The position numbers and the translations under genes were made by a program. A stretch of DNA of 13,221 bases from Hyphomicrobiales bacterium (lineage in GTDB: Bacteria; Pseudomonadota; Alphaproteobacteria; Rhizobiales; Aestuariivirgaceae), in contig JAIBJH010000046.1 of assembly GCA_020029455.1 (NCBI GenBank), positions 1 to 13,221 on the forward strand, read 5' to 3'. The notes beneath the pieces were generated by a model that was not told the DNA's origin, made no database searches, and saw only the letters and a program-made list of their open reading frames with translations. Positions within the stretch are counted from its first letter, which is position 1. Every line of letters begins with the position of its first letter. Positions 1 to 7,211 of the stretch are shown here, piece after piece.

Positions 1-1042
1 CAGCGAGCAAACCATCACCGGTCGTCGCATAGTCCGACAGCACGATATGGCCCGATTGCTCGCCACCAATGTTGAAACCATTGGCGCGCATATGCTCCAC
101 CACATAACGGTCCCCCACCTTGGTACGCGCCAGCGTGAGGTCCTTTGATTCCATGAAGCGCTCAAGCCCGAGATTTGACATCACGGTAGCAACAAGCCCA
201 CCGCCCTTAAGCTGGCCCCGCCCCGCCCAGGAGGATGCAACGAGAGCCATAATCTGATCGCCATCGATGACATTGCCCTTCTCGTCAGCAATGATGACGC
301 GGTCCGCATCGCCATCAAGCGCAATACCGATATCGGCGCGCAGCTCCTTGATCTTTGCGCACATGAGCTGCGGTGCAGTGGAGCCACATTTGTCGTTGAT
401 GTTGAGGCCATTGGGATCAACGCCGATCTCGATGATCTCTGCCCCGAGTTCCCACAACGCAGTGGGCGCCGTCCTGTAAGCAGCGCCATTCGCCGTATCG
501 ATGACGACGCGCAGGCCATCAAGATTGCTCTCACCCGGATAAGTTCGCTTGGCGAACTCGATATAGCGCGCGCCCGCATCCTCAATGCGCTTGGCGCGTC
601 CGATTTCCGCGGAGCTCGCAAGGCTGATCTGCGAGGGATCATCGACGAGCTTCTCGACAAGCAACTCCTGTTCGTCGGAAAGCTTGTAGCCGTCGGGTCC
701 GAAAATCTTGATGCCGTTGTCGGGATAGGCGTTGTGCGAGGCGGAAATCATCACGCCGAGGTCGGCACGCATGGAACGCGTCAGCATAGCAACGGCAGGC
801 GTTGGCACCGGTCCCAGCAGGAACACATCCATGCCAGCCGAGAGAAGTCCCGCCGTCAGCGCCTGCTCGATCATGTAGCCTGAAAGCCGAGTATCCTTGC
901 CGATCACCACGCGGTGCCGGTGGCCGCCGCGCCTGTAAAGCTGGCCCACGGCCATGCCGATCTTCATGACAACGTCTGGCGACATGGCGCCGGAATTTGC
1001 CCGTCCGCGCACGCCGTCCGTTCCGAAATATTTGCGGCCCAT
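1..1042 (-). CDS. glmM: Phosphoglucosamine mutase GlmM (3' end cut by window edge)
   Basis: GlmM converts glucosamine-6-phosphate to glucosamine-1-phosphate in the cytoplasm, on the way to UDP-GlcNAc, peptidoglycan and lipopolysaccharide. The frame opens at ATG 1042 (MGRKYFGTDGVRG, the family's usual start) and stays open for 347 codons to the window edge; family members are about 450 residues, so roughly the last 100 are missing. Visible landmarks: the phosphoserine loop ISASHN with catalytic Ser102, the metal loop DGDADR (Asp243, 245, 247) and the sugar-binding GEQSGH at 327-332. In the active loop the usual SASHNP reads SASHNA; the Ser, His and Asn are kept, so activity is expected. A GGAGG-like ribosome site lies about 10 nt before the ATG. 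It sits 41 nt after folP and is probably cotranscribed with it. The identification is firm. Confidence 0.97.
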   Translation of the reverse strand, partial: MGRKYFGTDGVRGRANSGAMSPDVVMKIGMAVGQLYRRGGHRHRVVIGKDTRLSGYMIEQALTAGLLSAGMDVFLLGPVPTPAVAMLTRSMRADLGVMISASHNAYPDNGIKIFGPDGYKLSDEQELLVEKLVDDPSQISLASSAEIGRAKRIEDAGARYIEFAKRTYPGESNLDGLRVVIDTANGAAYRTAPTALWELGAEIIEIGVDPNGLNINDKCGSTAPQLMCAKIKELRADIGIALDGDADRVIIADEKGNVIDGDQIMALVASSWAGRGQLKGGGLVATVMSNLGLERFMESKDLTLARTKVGDRYVVEHMRANGFNIGGEQSGHIVLSDYATTGDGLLA

Positions 1043-1083
1043 CAGTTCTCTTCCTCCCCCACCCGCAGGCTCAATAGCACAGG

Positions 1084-2130
1084 TTAGAATTCTACAGAAT
1101 CCGGGTCGGCGCTTGCGGTAAACAATTGCAGCGCCTGCCTGGTCTCGACAACATCGTGAACTCTAAGGATATGCGCGCCCATCATGGCGGCGTGGAGCGC
1201 GCCCCCGACCGAGCCATGGACGCGCTTGGCCGCCGCATTTTCCCTCGTGACGGCCCCCACGAAACCCTTGCGTGACAGGCCCACCAGCAAAGCAACGCCC
1301 AGCCCATGGAACATGGTTAACCCGGCGAGAAGCTCGAGATTATGTTTGAAAGTTTTGCCGAAGCCAATGCCTGGATCGATGCAGATTTGAGCCCGCTGAA
1401 TCCCTACCCGCTCGGCCAGCGTGATCTTCTCCTCCAGCGCATCATAGACATCGAGCAGCACGTCATCGTAGCGCGGATTGAGTTGCATGGTTTTGGGTTC
1501 TCCCAGCGCATGCATCAGCACCACGGGTGCCTTGGCATTTGACAGCAGCGCCGCACTATGCGGATCATGGCCAAGCCCAGACACATCATTGATGATCTTC
1601 GCCCCTGCCCGCAACGCCGCTTCCATCACATTGGCCTTGCGCGTGTCCGCAGAGACAAGATGCGAAGGCGCCAATCCTTCAATCACCGGGATGATGCGCC
1701 GCAGTTCTTCCCCGGCGGATACTTCATCGGAGCCGGGCCGCGTTGATTCGCCTCCCACATCCAGAATATCGGCACCCTCTTCCGCCAGCTTGCGGCCATG
1801 GGCGACAGCTGCCTCGGTGTCCTTCAACCTGCCGCCATCGGAAAAACTGTCCGGCGTCACATTGACAACGCCCATGATCCGGCAAGAATTCAGCGGCAAC
1901 CCTGCAAAGGCTGGCCGCGCAGCGGTGATCGCCAGAACCTGCGGCAAGTCCTTCGCCTGGACATATTGCGAGACATAACGCGTCGCTTTCTGCCCATTGC
2001 GCCGTACCACTTCGACTTGCGTGAAGGCTATATGCGCCATGCCACCCAGCGCGCCAGCCTCGCCCGCAGCGATCTGCGCCCGCGCATCTGCCCCGAACAC
2101 AAGTCCAAGCGGACGGAGATAGGTTTTCAC
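1084..2130 (-). CDS. folP: Dihydropteroate synthase FolP with N-terminal extension
   Basis: FolP joins 6-hydroxymethyl-dihydropterin diphosphate with p-aminobenzoate to give dihydropteroate in folate synthesis; it is the sulfonamide target. From GTG 2130 the protein has 348 residues. The TIM-barrel enzyme starts near residue 84: MGVVNVTPDSFSDGG at 86-100, DVGGESTRPGS at 124-134, DPGIGFGKT at 252-260, SRK at 286-288 and RVHD at 323-326. The first 80 or so residues (KTYLRPLGLVFGADAR and on) are an extension absent from the E. coli enzyme; I recall similar extensions in other alphaproteobacterial FolP proteins. The start is uncertain. The frame can begin at GTG 2151 (355 residues), but that would place seven codons inside the adjacent palindromic repeat with the GAGG touching the start codon; GTG 2130 precedes KTYLRP and is preferred. 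It ends 41 nt before glmM. Confidence 0.95.
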   Translation of the reverse strand: MKTYLRPLGLVFGADARAQIAAGEAGALGGMAHIAFTQVEVVRRNGQKATRYVSQYVQAKDLPQVLAITAARPAFAGLPLNSCRIMGVVNVTPDSFSDGGRLKDTEAAVAHGRKLAEEGADILDVGGESTRPGSDEVSAGEELRRIIPVIEGLAPSHLVSADTRKANVMEAALRAGAKIINDVSGLGHDPHSAALLSNAKAPVVLMHALGEPKTMQLNPRYDDVLLDVYDALEEKITLAERVGIQRAQICIDPGIGFGKTFKHNLELLAGLTMFHGLGVALLVGLSRKGFVGAVTRENAAAKRVHGSVGGALHAAMMGAHILRVHDVVETRQALQLFTASADPDSVEF

Positions 2131-2140
2131 AGTCTCTTTG

Positions 2141-2264
2141 CCCTCGCCCACCCTCGGGCCCTAACCCGGGGATGGGAGAGGGTGCCCCGGACTTGATCCG
2201 GGGCGGGAGAGGGCCCTCTTCCGCCCTTCGGGCACCCTTCCCCAACGCGCTGCGCGGGGGAAGG
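2141..2264. repeat. Chain of four palindromes between ftsH and folP
   Basis: Almost the whole ftsH-folP gap is built of inverted repeats. (A) 2141-2158 pairs with 2165-2182: 18-nt arms, 15 of 18 matching, 6-nt loop. (B) 2184-2204: GCCCCGGA, loop CTTGA, TCCGGGGC, perfect. (C) 2201-2226: a 26-nt near-perfect palindrome centred on GGGCCC with one mismatched pair. (D) CCTTCCCC at 2236-2243 pairs with GGGGAAGG at 2257-2264; its loop holds GCGC-T-GCGC. No T run follows any stem on the minus strand, so these are not canonical intrinsic terminators. The CCCCGGA-CTTGA-TCCGGGG core resembles dispersed intergenic repeats of Hyphomicrobiales, as I recall them. It could act as an mRNA processing or stability element, or be a small mobile palindrome. 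The inverted repeats are certain; function is unknown. Confidence 0.8.
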
Positions 2265-2275
2265 CAAATTCTGCT

Positions 2276-4183
2276 TTAAGTCGCCTGCGGCTCAAGCCCG
2301 CCGGTGCCGCGCTTACGCCCCGCCCGTGGCACGCTCGGCGCGCCGTGGTCGGTGGGCCGGGCCGTATCGTCGTCGCGATTGATCTTCTTGCCCTTGAGCA
2401 CCAACGCTACTTCTTCGCCAGAGAGCGTTTCATGCTCAAGCAGCGCCTTAGCCAGCGTATGCAGCTCATCACGCTTCTTCTTGAGGATGAGCTTGGCCTG
2501 CGCCTCGCCCTCCTGGATCAGGCGGCGCACTTCTTCGTCAATGACCTGTGCCGTGCCTTCCGAAACATTCTTGGTCTGCGTCACGCTGTGGCCCAGAAAC
2601 ACCTCCTGCTCATTGCCGGAGTAACGCACCCGGCCGAGCTTGTCCGACATGCCCCATTCGGTGATCATGGCGCGCGCCAGTTGCGTTGCCATCTGGATGT
2701 CACCCATGGCGCCGTTAGTCACGTTCTTATCGCCGCCGAGGATCAGCTCCGCCTCACGGCCACCGAAGAGAACGGCAAGCCGCGCTTCGCACCACTCGCG
2801 GGTGCGTGAATAGCGGTCGCCCTCCGGCAGGTTCATGGTGAGGCCCAGGGCGCGTCCGCGCGGGATGATTGTCACCTTGTGCAAAGGATCATATTTCACA
2901 TTGAGGCCGACGAGGACATGGCCCGCCTCGTGATAAGCGGTGTTGCGGCGTTCCTCATCGCTCATCACCATGGATTTACGCTCGGCACCCATCATGACCT
3001 TATCTTTGGCATCCTCAAATTCCGATTGAGTGATCATGCGCTTGTTGCGCCGCGCAGCAAGAAGGGCAGCCTCGTTACACAAATTCGCTAGGTCAGCGCC
3101 GGAGAAGCCCGGCGTACCACGCGCGATGACTCTCGGGTCAATGTCGGGCGCCAGCGGTTTGTCCTTCATGTGGACTTTCAGAATCTGCTCGCGGCCCTTG
3201 ACGTCAGGGTTGGCAACCGTGATCTGCCGGTCAAAACGGCCGGGACGCAGAAGCGCCGGATCCAGAACGTCGGGCCTGTTGGTGGCCGCGATGATGATCA
3301 CGCCCTCATTGGCTTCGAAGCCGTCCATCTCGACCAGCAACTGGTTCAGCGTCTGCTCGCGCTCGTCATTGCCGCCGCCAAGGCCGGCGCCACGGTGACG
3401 GCCCACGGCGTCGATTTCGTCGATGAAGACAATGCAGGGCGCATTCTTCTTGGCTTGCTCGAACATGTCGCGCACGCGGCTCGCGCCAACACCGACAAAC
3501 ATCTCGACGAAGTCAGAACCAGAAATCGAGAAAAACGGCACATTGGCCTCGCCCGCAATGGCTCGCGCCAACAGCGTCTTGCCTGTACCCGGAGGTCCGA
3601 CGAGCAAAGCACCGCGCGGAATCTTGCCGCCTAGCCTTTGGAACTTGTGCGGGTCTTTCAGGAAGTCGACAATCTCGACCACATCATCCTTGGCCTCATC
3701 GACACCCGCCACATCGGCGAAAGTGACGCGGCCCTGCTTTTCGGTGAGAAGCTTTGCCCGGCTCTTGCCGAAGCCCATGGCCCGGCCCGTGCCCTGTTGC
3801 ATTTGACGCATGATGAAGAACCATACCCCGACGATGAGCAGCATCGGCAGCCAGTAGATCAGCATGTTGGAGAGGAATGAGTCATTCGATGCCGGCTTGA
3901 AGACAAGCTCGACATTCTTCGAGCGGATGAGTTTCTGATCGTCCTCGTTCAGCGGTCCGAAAGTGCTCAAGTTCTTGCCGTCGGTCGTAGTTGCGGCCAC
4001 TTCACCATTGACGGTGTAGGTGACGCTCTTGATGGCGCCCGCATTCACCTTGTCGATGAACTCGGAATAGCTGACATTCGACGTGCTGGCGCGCAGCATG
4101 CTCTGACCCTGGAACAGGCTGAACAGCGCGAACAACAAGAGCCCGATAACAATCCAGACGGCGAAACTGCGGAATTGGTTCAC
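2276..4183 (-). CDS. ftsH: ATP-dependent membrane zinc metalloprotease FtsH
   Basis: FtsH is a hexameric inner-membrane AAA+ protease that degrades misassembled membrane proteins and short-lived cytosolic regulators. The 635-residue protein has the family's full layout: a first membrane helix at about 7-25, a periplasmic domain, a second helix at about 106-125, Walker A GPPGTGKT at 196-203, Walker B IVFIDEID at 251-258, the second region of homology TNRPDVLDPALLRPGRFDR at 301-319, zinc site HEAGH at 418-422 and the third zinc ligand Asp495. The tail after about 600 is polar and probably disordered. The start codon is GTG 4183, supported by GAGG seven nt upstream. It starts 25 nt after tilS, and the tilS-ftsH-folP-glmM order is familiar in this group. 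All key residues are present and the identification is firm. Confidence 0.98.
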   Translation of the reverse strand: MNQFRSFAVWIVIGLLLFALFSLFQGQSMLRASTSNVSYSEFIDKVNAGAIKSVTYTVNGEVAATTTDGKNLSTFGPLNEDDQKLIRSKNVELVFKPASNDSFLSNMLIYWLPMLLIVGVWFFIMRQMQQGTGRAMGFGKSRAKLLTEKQGRVTFADVAGVDEAKDDVVEIVDFLKDPHKFQRLGGKIPRGALLVGPPGTGKTLLARAIAGEANVPFFSISGSDFVEMFVGVGASRVRDMFEQAKKNAPCIVFIDEIDAVGRHRGAGLGGGNDEREQTLNQLLVEMDGFEANEGVIIIAATNRPDVLDPALLRPGRFDRQITVANPDVKGREQILKVHMKDKPLAPDIDPRVIARGTPGFSGADLANLCNEAALLAARRNKRMITQSEFEDAKDKVMMGAERKSMVMSDEERRNTAYHEAGHVLVGLNVKYDPLHKVTIIPRGRALGLTMNLPEGDRYSRTREWCEARLAVLFGGREAELILGGDKNVTNGAMGDIQMATQLARAMITEWGMSDKLGRVRYSGNEQEVFLGHSVTQTKNVSEGTAQVIDEEVRRLIQEGEAQAKLILKKKRDELHTLAKALLEHETLSGEEVALVLKGKKINRDDDTARPTDHGAPSVPRAGRKRGTGGLEPQAT

Positions 4184-4208
4184 GATCGATCCTCAAATTC
4201 TGGCTGGC

Positions 4209-5483
4209 CTATTTGGCCACCGGAAATCCCTCTAAAACGTTAACATAGGTGGGCCTAGCGGCAATTCCAAGCCGTTCCAAGTCATTAGTCCCTGCCGGCG
4301 GAAATGCCAGAATTCGTTCACCCGCAGGCAGTTCCACCACCGGCAACCCCTGGTGAAGCCAGAACGGCACCTCCTGAAGCCGGCCAACATCGGGGGCCAG
4401 CAGTGCAGGCCCTACCCTGGCACCTTCAGGGGACGAGAGGAAAAATCGTTGGTCCCAGACCATCCGCCCCGGAATCTCCTGCCACAGGGGCGGAATGCGC
4501 CCCGGCTCCCGACCAATGATGATGTCGTTTCGCCTGTTCTGAAAAACAAGGCCATTAAGCGTCCGCTGCCCTGCTGCACTCCCGCCCAGCCATTCCACCA
4601 GCCGCAGCAACTCCGCCCGTTCTGCCGCAACCCCACCCCTGAGCGCCGCCACAAGGGAGCGGCACAGACAAAGCCGCTCCTCCGCGTTGAGCATGGCAAC
4701 GGCCGCCAAGGGCAGGCGCAACTCGCCAATCTCACCCATCACAACATGGCCCGTGATGAACTCCCGTACCCTTGCCCTGTTGGCTTGGATTTTCTCCAAG
4801 GCGCGATTTGCCGTCTCCGCCAGTTCAGGTACGTCACTGCCTGCAAGCTGCCGTCGCACCCGCACCCGCTCGAAGCGCTCATTCTCATTGCTGGGGTCTT
4901 CAATCCAGCGCGCACCCTTCGCCGCAAGATAGCGCCGCAGCGCCGAGCGCCTGACGGAAAGCAGCGGACGCAGCACGCGAATCCCCTGCCATTGCCGCTC
5001 CGGCCAGATGCCGGCCAGGCTCTCGACGCTATCGGTGCGGCGCGTGCGCATCAACACCGTCTCGGCCTGGTCATCCGCCGTATGCCCCGTGAGCAGCACA
5101 GGAAGGCCATTCTTCCGGCACCACTCCGTCATCAAATCATAGCGGGCCGCCCGCGCCTTGGCCTGGATTCCGGTTGAAGGTTTGGAGCCTTCCCACTGTA
5201 GCGTATGATGTTCGATGCCAAACTTTGCACAATGTTTTGCAACGGTCTCTGCTTCCGCTGCGCTTTCCGTGCGCAAGCCATGATCTACTGTGAGCGCCAC
5301 CAGCCGCGGCCCATCATGCAGCGTTCTTCGCCATTCAAGCGCGAGACGGAGCAGCGCCATGGAATCGGAACCACCGGAAACGGCAATGGCCACGCCGTTT
5401 GTTCCGGCGAGGCCATGAAACAACCGCCTCAGGCCGTCTCCGCTGAAGCTATCTTCAATGTCACCAGCCTCAGCAGCCAGCAC
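4209..5483 (-). CDS. tilS: tRNA(Ile)-lysidine synthetase TilS
   Basis: TilS adds lysine to C34 of the CAU-anticodon tRNA-Ile, changing its codon reading to AUA and its charging from Met to Ile; it is normally essential. From GTG 5483 it has 424 residues. The N-terminal PP-loop ATPase shows SGGSDS at 36-41, TVDHGLR soon after and TGHTADDQAETVLMR at 132-146. Just after it, where the family usually has R-G-S-G, this protein reads R-T-D-S (149-152), although the following SLAGIWP...RPLL segment is kept. The C-terminal half is weakly conserved, as usual for TilS. The open frame reaches back to 5579, but those codons lie inside cpoB. GTG 5483 overlaps the cpoB end by 14 nt and is the best remaining start, although no good ribosome site precedes it; translational coupling to cpoB is likely. 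The start is the least certain part. Confidence 0.93.
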   Translation of the reverse strand: MLAAEAGDIEDSFSGDGLRRLFHGLAGTNGVAIAVSGGSDSMALLRLALEWRRTLHDGPRLVALTVDHGLRTESAAEAETVAKHCAKFGIEHHTLQWEGSKPSTGIQAKARAARYDLMTEWCRKNGLPVLLTGHTADDQAETVLMRTRRTDSVESLAGIWPERQWQGIRVLRPLLSVRRSALRRYLAAKGARWIEDPSNENERFERVRVRRQLAGSDVPELAETANRALEKIQANRARVREFITGHVVMGEIGELRLPLAAVAMLNAEERLCLCRSLVAALRGGVAAERAELLRLVEWLGGSAAGQRTLNGLVFQNRRNDIIIGREPGRIPPLWQEIPGRMVWDQRFFLSSPEGARVGPALLAPDVGRLQEVPFWLHQGLPVVELPAGERILAFPPAGTNDLERLGIAARPTYVNVLEGFPVAK

Positions 5484-6429
5484 GTTTGTATTCGGCCTGG
5501 GCCTTCTTCTTGGCTTCAGTGGCGCGCGGGAATTCGGTTCCAACGGAAGCCAGCGCGTCGCAAGCCTTGTCCTTTTCACCCAGCTTCCTGAGCGACATGC
5601 CCAGCATCAAAAGGCTGTCTGGCGCGCGCCGGCTCTTGGGATACTGCGTATATCCCTTGAGGAAATTGGAGGCCGCTGCGCGAAAATCGCTTTTCGCATA
5701 GAAAACTTCGCCCAGGCGATACTGCACCGTGCCGGCAAGGCTGTTGTCGGGATATTTCTGCAGGAAATCATTGAAGCCGGTTTCAGCCTCATCATAGCGT
5801 TTACGCAGCTGTGCCTCGTAATAGCGCTCATACAGGGCTTCTGGTGATTCCGTTTGCGGCGTCAGCGAAACAGTTTCGATCGATTCGCCCTGCTGCGTGC
5901 CTTCAATAACCTGGCCCAGCTGTGTGCCATCAATCACCTGGTCCTGCTGCGTTCCGTCGATCACCTGACCCTGCGTGCCAGGAACGACCGCCTGCGCTGA
6001 CTGCTCGCCAATGGCAGGCTCGCCATCTTGTGCCGAGAGGCTCTGGGTCGCGTCATCATTAAGCGTAGTAATGCTTTCAGTGCCAATAATCACCGGCTCT
6101 GTTTTTTTCGGTGCCACAGGCTCGCCGATCTGCTCCATGCCTTCGCCCGGAGCTGGGGCATCCGCCGGCGCTTCCGCCAGTTTCTTCAGAGTCAACTTCT
6201 GTTGCGGCTCTTGGATCTGCTGCGGCGCCTGCTCCAGCGTACCAGATTGCTGCGGAGTACCAAGCTGCTGCTGCAACTGCCGCATGGCATGATTGAGCTC
6301 TTCCATCTGGCCTGTAAGGACGCGGATTTGCTCTTCCATGGTGAGGATACGGGTGGCGATGTCCTGCGAAGCGGCCGGCAAGGCCGTTCCTGCAAGCAGG
6401 ACGAAGGCAATGAGAGTTCGCTTGAACAT
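5470..6429 (-). CDS. cpoB: Cell division coordinator CpoB (YbgF), Tol-Pal associated TPR protein
   Basis: CpoB is a periplasmic TolA-binding protein that in E. coli links outer-membrane constriction by Tol-Pal to septal peptidoglycan synthesis. The 319-residue product starts with a signal peptide (MFKRTLIAFVLLAGTALPAAS, cleavage near 20-21). It continues with a Gln-rich heptad coiled coil at about 24-60, typical of the trimerising segment, then a long Pro/Gln/Glu-rich linker at about 60-195 and TPR repeats at about 196-319 (YERYYEAQLRKRYDEAE, YRLGEVFYAKSDFRAA, LLMLGMSLRKLGEKDKAC). The linker contains three copies of a nine-residue repeat, listed separately. ATG 6429 is the only sensible start before the signal peptide; the ribosome site (TGGA) is weak. 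It follows the downstream pal by 123 nt and overlaps tilS by 14 nt. It is longer than the E. coli protein, mainly in the linker. Confidence 0.95.
   Translation of the reverse strand: MFKRTLIAFVLLAGTALPAASQDIATRILTMEEQIRVLTGQMEELNHAMRQLQQQLGTPQQSGTLEQAPQQIQEPQQKLTLKKLAEAPADAPAPGEGMEQIGEPVAPKKTEPVIIGTESITTLNDDATQSLSAQDGEPAIGEQSAQAVVPGTQGQVIDGTQQDQVIDGTQLGQVIEGTQQGESIETVSLTPQTESPEALYERYYEAQLRKRYDEAETGFNDFLQKYPDNSLAGTVQYRLGEVFYAKSDFRAAASNFLKGYTQYPKSRRAPDSLLMLGMSLRKLGEKDKACDALASVGTEFPRATEAKKKAQAEYKRAGC
5890..5970 (-). repeat. 27-bp in-frame tandem repeat in the cpoB linker
   Basis: Three consecutive 27-bp units (5944-5970, 5917-5943 and 5890-5916 in coding order) encode GQVIDGTQQ, DQVIDGTQL and GQVIEGTQQ, residues 154-180 of CpoB. 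Partial flanking copies are suggested by PGTQ before and GESIE after. The DNA units differ at several positions, mostly silently or with conservative changes, so the array is not newly formed. The unit length keeps the frame, so copy-number change would only lengthen or shorten the linker between coiled coil and TPR domain. Confidence 0.9.
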
Positions 6430-6525
6430 GGTTAAATCCAGTAAATTGCTTTATCGGCTACGCTTGACGCCAGAACACGGTGAAATTGGGGCTTTTGAAT
6501 CCAACGCCACACATGCCTGAACATC

Positions 6526-6543
6526 TGTTGCCTACGGGCAACA
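6526..6543 (-). other. Perfect hairpin just after the downstream pal stop codon
   Basis: TGTTGCC at 6526-6532 and GGCAACA at 6537-6543 form a perfect seven-pair stem with a four-base loop, 9 nt beyond the stop codon of the downstream pal. On the minus strand no T run follows, so it is a poor intrinsic terminator. A role in mRNA processing or protection between pal and cpoB is possible. The rest of the 123-nt pal-cpoB gap shows no clear signal. Confidence 0.4.
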
Positions 6544-6552
6544 ACTGGAATG

Positions 6553-7053
6553 TCAGTTCGTGCCGCCGGTAATAACTGTCACTGTGCGGCGATTCTTTGA
6601 CCAGCATTCCTCGGCATCGCAAAGTTCTGCCGGACGCTCCTTGCCATAGGCAATGGAGGAAACCCGCCCGCCATCAACACCCTGCGATATCAGGAAGTTT
6701 CTGGACGCAGTGGCGCGCCGCGCCGAAAGTGAAATATTGTATTCACGCGTGCCGCGTTCATCGGCATGGCCTTCGACCTGGATGGCCACATTGCCATATT
6801 GCTGCAGCCACTGGGCCTGACGCGAAAGCGTATCGCGGCCCTCCGGCGTTAGCGTCGATTGGTCGACAAGGAAGTAGACCACATTGCCGATATTGGTGTC
6901 GAAATCGGCCCTGGAGCCCGGAGGCGCATTGCCAACGCCGCCCGAAAGGCCGTCCGGATCAAGATCCGGTGTATTCTTCTTCGAACAGGCCGCCAGAGCC
7001 AAAAAACAACTGAGCAGGGCTATCGTCTTGAAGCCCGCAGATTGCGCCATCAT
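6553..7053 (-). CDS. pal: Peptidoglycan-associated lipoprotein Pal, downstream paralogue
   Basis: Pal is an outer-membrane lipoprotein whose OmpA-like domain binds peptidoglycan and TolB. From ATG 7053 the product has 166 residues. It has a lipoprotein signal with lipobox LAAC (Cys23 acylated; next residue Ser, which fits outer-membrane sorting), a short Gly/Pro/Asp linker, then the OmpA-like domain from about 48 with VYFLVDQSTLT and the glycan-binding stretch EGHADERGTREYNISLS. It ends CDAEECWSKNRRTVTVITGG. The frame is open to GTG 7062, but AAGGAG at 7062-7067 lies 8 nt before ATG 7053 and overlaps the GTG, so ATG 7053 is chosen. About 77% identical (89 of 116, hand count) to the upstream copy; differences inside the glycan-binding core are silent. 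It lies beyond a terminator, so it needs read-through or its own promoter, which I could not identify. No key residue is lost; it looks functional. Confidence 0.96.
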   Translation of the reverse strand: MMAQSAGFKTIALLSCFLALAACSKKNTPDLDPDGLSGGVGNAPPGSRADFDTNIGNVVYFLVDQSTLTPEGRDTLSRQAQWLQQYGNVAIQVEGHADERGTREYNISLSARRATASRNFLISQGVDGGRVSSIAYGKERPAELCDAEECWSKNRRTVTVITGGTN

Positions 7054-7061
7054 CAATCCCA

Positions 7062-7067
7062 CTCCTT
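7062..7067 (-). promoter_or_regulatory. Ribosome binding site of the downstream pal
   Basis: AAGGAG on the minus strand, 8 nt before ATG 7053. It is the strongest Shine-Dalgarno match among the genes here and decides the start: the upstream in-frame GTG at 7062 would overlap it. Confidence 0.75.
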
Positions 7068-7137
7068 CATGTCAGAGAACCGTCCCAAGGGGATGAAAAG
7101 CCCAACGATTCGCCGAAATCTGGTTTTCGCGTTGCAC

Positions 7138-7166
7138 AAAAAACCACCGCACACAAGCGCGGTGGT
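7138..7166 (-). terminator. Intrinsic terminator between the two pal genes
   Basis: Read on the minus strand: ACCACCGC, an eight-base loop, GCGGTGGT, with its final T running into further Ts (six Ts in all, 7143-7138). The stem is perfect over eight pairs and the arms are 7159-7166 and 7143-7150. It begins 45 nt after the stop codon of the upstream pal and ends about 85 nt before the downstream pal. Stem plus T run in this orientation is the classical rho-independent form, so transcripts from tolQ would be expected to end, at least partly, here. The remaining bases of the 158-nt gap hold no promoter I can name with confidence. Confidence 0.8.
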
Positions 7167-7211
7167 GAACTCCTGCACACAAAAGGCCGCAAGCGGGTAA
7201 AGCCCGGTCCA

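Noticed and set aside
181..660. A 159-codon minus-strand frame of Ser/Arg/Ala-rich composition near the left edge.
   Set aside because: It is another frame of glmM; the GlmM frame carries the DGDADR and ISASHN motifs in phase from ATG 1042 to the window edge.
4353..5177. A 274-codon plus-strand open frame opposite tilS.
   Set aside because: It lies wholly inside tilS, has no recognisable motif and has Pro/Arg/His-rich composition typical of an antisense shadow.
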